This document shows positions 5,316 through 11,163 of a stretch of 11,163 bases of DNA, one piece after another. The stretch is taken from the NCBI GenBank assembly GCA_001773855.1, contig MEXZ01000018.1:2901-14063 (forward strand), written 5' to 3'. A program made the translations under genes and the position numbers. The stretch's first letter is position 1. Every line of letters begins with the position of its first letter. The stretch is from Candidatus Aminicenantes bacterium RBG_13_64_14. GTDB taxonomy: Bacteria; Acidobacteriota; Aminicenantia; Aminicenantales; Saccharicenantaceae. The notes below the pieces were generated by a model. It had not been told where the DNA came from. It searched no databases and saw only the letters and a program-made list of their open reading frames with translations.

Positions 5316-7007
5316 ATGTCCTACAAGATATTCGCCCGGAAATACAGGCCGCAGGCCTTCGAAGAGGTCATCGGTCAGAAATCCGTCGTCCGGACGATCC
5401 AGAACGCCATCCAGATGGGCCGGATCTCCCAGGCCTACCTCTTCTCGGGGATGAGGGGGACGGGTAAGACTTCGGTCGCCCGTATCCTGGCCAGGGCCCT
5501 GAACTGCGCCAGCGGCCCGACAGCGAGCCCCTGCAAGATCGAGGACAAGGAACTCGCGGACGACAAGAACAAGCCCTGCGACTATTGCGCGGCCATCAGC
5601 GAGGACAGGGCGATCGACGTCCTGGAGATCGACGGCGCCTCCAACCGGGGCATCGACGAGATCCGGGCCCTTCGCGAGTCGCTGAAGTACAAAGCGATCT
5701 ACACCCGCTACAAGGTCGTCATCATTGACGAGGTCCACCAGATCACCAAGGAAGGCTTCAACGCCCTTCTCAAGACCCTCGAAGAGCCGCCGCCGAACAC
5801 GGTTTTCATCTTCGCGACGACGGAGTTCAACAAGGTCCCGGCGACGATCGTTTCGCGATGCCAGCACTTCGAATTCCGTAAGATCTCCCACAAGGACATC
5901 ATCAACCACCTCGTGGAGATCGCCAGGAGGGAGGCGATCACCATCACCCCCGTCGGCCTGGCCATGATCGCCGAGGCCGCCGACGGCAGCATGCGGGACG
6001 CCCAGAGCCTGCTCGACCAGGCCGTGGCCTTCAGCGGCGAGAACATCGGCGACGAGGACCTCAAGACGATCCTCGGGACGGTCGGTCCGGAGGTCGTCTT
6101 CCGGTGCTCAACGGCCGTCCTCGAGGAAAAGCCCGAGGACATTTTCCCCCTTGTCGAAAGCGTTGCCGCCGCCGGATACGACCTCCGTTTTGTCTTCGGC
6201 AAGTTCATCGAGCATTTCCGGGCCCTCCTCCTCGTCCGTTCCGTCGAAAAGCCGGAGGACCTGCTTCTCGCCAGTGCGGAGGAACTCCAGGCCCTGCGCG
6301 TCCAGGCCTCGAAAGCCACGGCCGAGGACCTTCTCCGCTACCTTCTCGCCCTCCAGCAGGCCGAGGCCGGCTTGAAGTACTCGGCCATGCCCCGGATCTA
6401 CCTCGAAGCCTTCCTCATTAAACTCTGCCACTTTCGCAAGATCGTGCCTCTCCAGGAGCTCATTCGCGACGTGGATTCGCTCAGGAAGGAGTCCCCGCGG
6501 ACTCTGCCCAGGCCCCCGTTGGCTTCGGGACGTCCTATCCCGGCCGGAGACCCGCCGCCCGGCGCCTTTTCGGCAGCTAAAACCGCCCCTCCCGCCCAGA
6601 AAGACGTCTTCAAGCGTGTCCTCGAAAAACTGGCGACGGACAGGGCCCCGCTGGCCGCCCTCCTGGCCCAGTACTCGTCGATAATGGTCAAGGACAACGT
6701 CCTCGAAGTCTTTTTCGCAAGCGGCCGGGGCTTTTTCGTCACGAGCATCCAGGAGAAGGACATCCGGGCGGTCGAGCGGGCGGCCTCGGAAGTGCTGGGC
6801 CGTGAAACGAAGGTCCGATTCGCCGAAGAGAACGCCACCGACGGCGGCCCCATCCGTCCGGGCCGGGAGCTCGAGACGGCCCTCAAGGACCCGGCCGTGC
6901 AGTTCTTCATGAACACGTTCAAGGCTTCGGTCCTCTCGGCGGACCCCATCCAGTCCACGCGCGACGTCCCGCCCAAGGGACCCGGTCCAACGGAGAACGG
7001 AACATGA
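5316..7007 (+). CDS. dnaX: DNA polymerase III subunit gamma/tau
   Basis: The AAA+ motor subunit of the clamp loader, which places the beta sliding clamp on primed DNA and (as tau) holds the polymerase cores at the fork. Visible features: the family start MSYKIFARKYRP; Walker A GMRGTGKT at 45-52; four zinc-binding cysteines C64, C73, C88 and C91; Walker B VVIIDEVH at 134-141; sensor 1 ATTE at 167-170; the SRC motif with arginine finger at 180-182; and sensor 2 in GSMRDAQS at 224-231. The collar domain runs to about 385. A Pro-rich linker (about 392-428) leads to a C-terminal domain (429-506) and a tail with DPAVQFFMNTFK. At 563 residues it is a medium-length tau-like form. I saw no A7-type slippery run for a frameshifted gamma. 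It lacks a clear ribosome binding site, and its TGA overlaps the ybaB ATG (ATGA). Confidence 0.96.
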   Translation: MSYKIFARKYRPQAFEEVIGQKSVVRTIQNAIQMGRISQAYLFSGMRGTGKTSVARILARALNCASGPTASPCKIEDKELADDKNKPCDYCAAISEDRAIDVLEIDGASNRGIDEIRALRESLKYKAIYTRYKVVIIDEVHQITKEGFNALLKTLEEPPPNTVFIFATTEFNKVPATIVSRCQHFEFRKISHKDIINHLVEIARREAITITPVGLAMIAEAADGSMRDAQSLLDQAVAFSGENIGDEDLKTILGTVGPEVVFRCSTAVLEEKPEDIFPLVESVAAAGYDLRFVFGKFIEHFRALLLVRSVEKPEDLLLASAEELQALRVQASKATAEDLLRYLLALQQAEAGLKYSAMPRIYLEAFLIKLCHFRKIVPLQELIRDVDSLRKESPRTLPRPPLASGRPIPAGDPPPGAFSAAKTAPPAQKDVFKRVLEKLATDRAPLAALLAQYSSIMVKDNVLEVFFASGRGFFVTSIQEKDIRAVERAASEVLGRETKVRFAEENATDGGPIRPGRELETALKDPAVQFFMNTFKASVLSADPIQSTRDVPPKGPGPTENGT

Positions 7008-7315
7008 AAAACGTCATGGACCTTCAGAAAATGATGAAAGCGGCCAAGGAGATGCAGGACCGGCTCCAGCAGGAGCTCGCGGCCCTGCGCGTCGAGGGGT
7101 CGAGCGGCGGCGGCATGGTCAGTCTCGTCCTCGACGGCCACAAGGCCCTGCAGTCCATACGCATCGAGCCGGAGGTCGCCGACAAGAACGAGGTCGAGAT
7201 GCTCCAGGATCTGATCGTGGCCGCCTTCAACGACGCGGCGGCCAAGGTTGACGAGGCGTTGGCCCAGAAGCTGGGCGGCCTCGGCGGCGGGCTCAAGATC
7301 CCGGGATTGTTCTGA
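7004..7315 (+). CDS. ybaB: YbaB/EbfC family nucleoid-associated DNA-binding protein
   Basis: A small dimeric DNA-binding protein found next to dnaX and recR in many bacteria. At 103 residues it is the usual length. An N-terminal helix (about 5-30) rich in Met, Lys and Gln, starting MKNVMDLQKMMKAAKEM, is followed by the GGGMVSLVLDG beta segment (35-45), then VEMLQDLIVAAFNDA (64-78) and the typical ending GLKIPGLF. The start codon overlaps the dnaX stop, with GGAG (6992-6995) eight bases upstream, so it is translated directly and probably coupled as well. Its TGA shares one base with the recR ATG. Its role in recombination or nucleoid structure is known only in outline from a few species. Confidence 0.95.
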   Translation: MKNVMDLQKMMKAAKEMQDRLQQELAALRVEGSSGGGMVSLVLDGHKALQSIRIEPEVADKNEVEMLQDLIVAAFNDAAAKVDEALAQKLGGLGGGLKIPGLF

Positions 7316-7920
7316 TGTTCGAATACGCCCAGCCCCTGCACGAGCTCATCGAGGAGCTGCGGCGGATCCCCGGCATCGGGGCCAAGACCGCCCAGCGTAT
7401 CGCCTTTTATTTCCTCGGGCTCCCAACCGAGGACGCCGACCGGCTGGCCGAGGCCATCCGGGAGGCCAAGAGGAAGATCTTTTACTGCGGGCGCTGCAAC
7501 AACATCACCCACGTCGACCCGTGCCTGATCTGTACCGACCCCCAACGGTCCGACGAGTCATTGTGCATAGTCGAGGAACCGTTCAACATCTCCTCGATCG
7601 AGAAGACGGGCGCCTACAGCGGGCGTTACCACGTCCTCCTGGGCGCCCTCTCTCCGCTCAAGGGCCGCGGGCCCGACGAGCTCCGGCTGGGGAAACTCGT
7701 CAAGAGGATCGAAGGGGGGGCCTTCAAGGAGATCATCGTCGCCACCAACCCGACGGTGGAAGGGGAGGCCACGGCCCTCTACCTTCACCGGGTGCTCAAG
7801 GAGTTCGGCATCCGGATCACCCGGCTGGCCATGGGGCTTCCGGTTGGATCGGACCTCGATTTCGCCGATCAGGTGACCATCAAGAAAGCCCTGGAGGGCA
7901 GGACAGAGCTCAAGGATTGA
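7315..7920 (+). CDS. recR: Recombination mediator RecR
   Basis: RecR works with RecO (and RecF) to load RecA onto SSB-coated single-stranded DNA during gap repair. The domain order is complete in 201 residues, the normal family length: a helix-hairpin-helix with LRRIPGIGAKTAQRIA (15-30); a zinc finger with C58, C61, C70 and C73; a Toprim domain from LCIVEEP (83-89) through YHVLLGALSPLKG (105-117) and TNPTVEGEATA (144-154); and the C-terminal GLPVGSDLDFAD (174-185). The ATG overlaps the ybaB stop as TGATG and has no separate ribosome binding site, so translation is probably coupled to ybaB. It closes the dnaX-ybaB-recR operon. A run of seven G near 7714 lies in frame and does not break the gene. 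Confidence 0.97.
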   Translation: MFEYAQPLHELIEELRRIPGIGAKTAQRIAFYFLGLPTEDADRLAEAIREAKRKIFYCGRCNNITHVDPCLICTDPQRSDESLCIVEEPFNISSIEKTGAYSGRYHVLLGALSPLKGRGPDELRLGKLVKRIEGGAFKEIIVATNPTVEGEATALYLHRVLKEFGIRITRLAMGLPVGSDLDFADQVTIKKALEGRTELKD

Positions 7921-7926
7921 CACGAC

Positions 7927-7942
7927 ACGCCGCGAACGGCGT
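7927..7942 (+). other. Small hairpin between recR and nifJ
   Basis: ACGCCG (7927-7932) and CGGCGT (7937-7942) form a perfect 6-bp stem with a CGAA tetraloop. It sits 6 bases after the recR stop and about 12 bases before the nifJ ribosome binding site. No U-run follows, so it does not look like an intrinsic terminator; an mRNA processing or stability element is possible. Confidence 0.4.
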
Positions 7943-7966
7943 TCGAACATAATGAAGGAGTCCGAC

Positions 7967-11163
<3,197 letters not shown>

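Noticed and set aside
6617..6630. Possible slippery site in dnaX (CTC GAA AAA CTG) for gamma production
   Set aside because: Only five consecutive A are present, with no typical A AAA AAG heptamer and no clear downstream stem.

Overview
The window is a stretch of ordinary bacterial chromosome. By eye it is GC-rich, with codons ending mostly in C or G, and it is densely packed with genes. It begins inside one gene and ends inside another. Pyruvate:ferredoxin oxidoreductase points to an anaerobic or facultative lifestyle. The tryptophan-rich lipoprotein and a good sigma-54 promoter fit a Gram-negative-type bacterium, for example a member of the Acidobacteriota/Aminicenantes or a deltaproteobacterial lineage. 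That placement is an inference from gene content, not a measured one.

Layout, left to right. (1) The 3' part of tadA (tRNA adenosine deaminase). (2) tRNA-Ser(CGA), then a short homoserine dehydrogenase gene with no ACT domain, followed by a perfect 14-bp-arm inverted repeat. (3) tRNA-Ser(GGA), then ornithine aminotransferase (rocD) behind a strong ribosome binding site. (4) A control region of about 120 bp with a terminator-like hairpin, a TTGTCC/GGACAA palindrome and a near-consensus sigma-54 (-24/-12) promoter. It drives a lipoprotein with a DUF6600-like tryptophan-rich domain and a charged C-terminal coiled coil. (5) On the minus strand, tail-to-tail with the lipoprotein gene and overlapping it by 4 bp, an EamA-type (DMT superfamily) transporter gene. 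It is broken by an in-frame amber codon exactly where the family has a conserved Trp. (6) Divergent from it, the compact replication/repair cluster dnaX-ybaB-recR, whose genes overlap at ATGA and TGATG junctions. (7) nifJ/por (pyruvate:ferredoxin oxidoreductase), probably starting at TTG and cut by the window end after 1065 codons.

The dnaX-ybaB-recR cluster links the clamp-loader ATPase, a DNA-binding YbaB/EbfC protein and the RecFOR mediator RecR, a widely conserved arrangement. The tRNA-Ser/hom and tRNA-Ser/rocD pairs place amino-acid metabolism genes directly behind tRNA genes with no obvious terminator between them, so co-transcription is possible.

I see no mobile element, CRISPR array, phage or defence system, and no clear candidate for an undescribed multi-gene system. 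The points most worth a second look are the amber-interrupted EamA gene with its unclear start, the sigma-54-controlled Trp-rich lipoprotein with its upstream palindrome, the perfect inverted repeat after hom, and two mutually exclusive hairpins in the dnaX leader.
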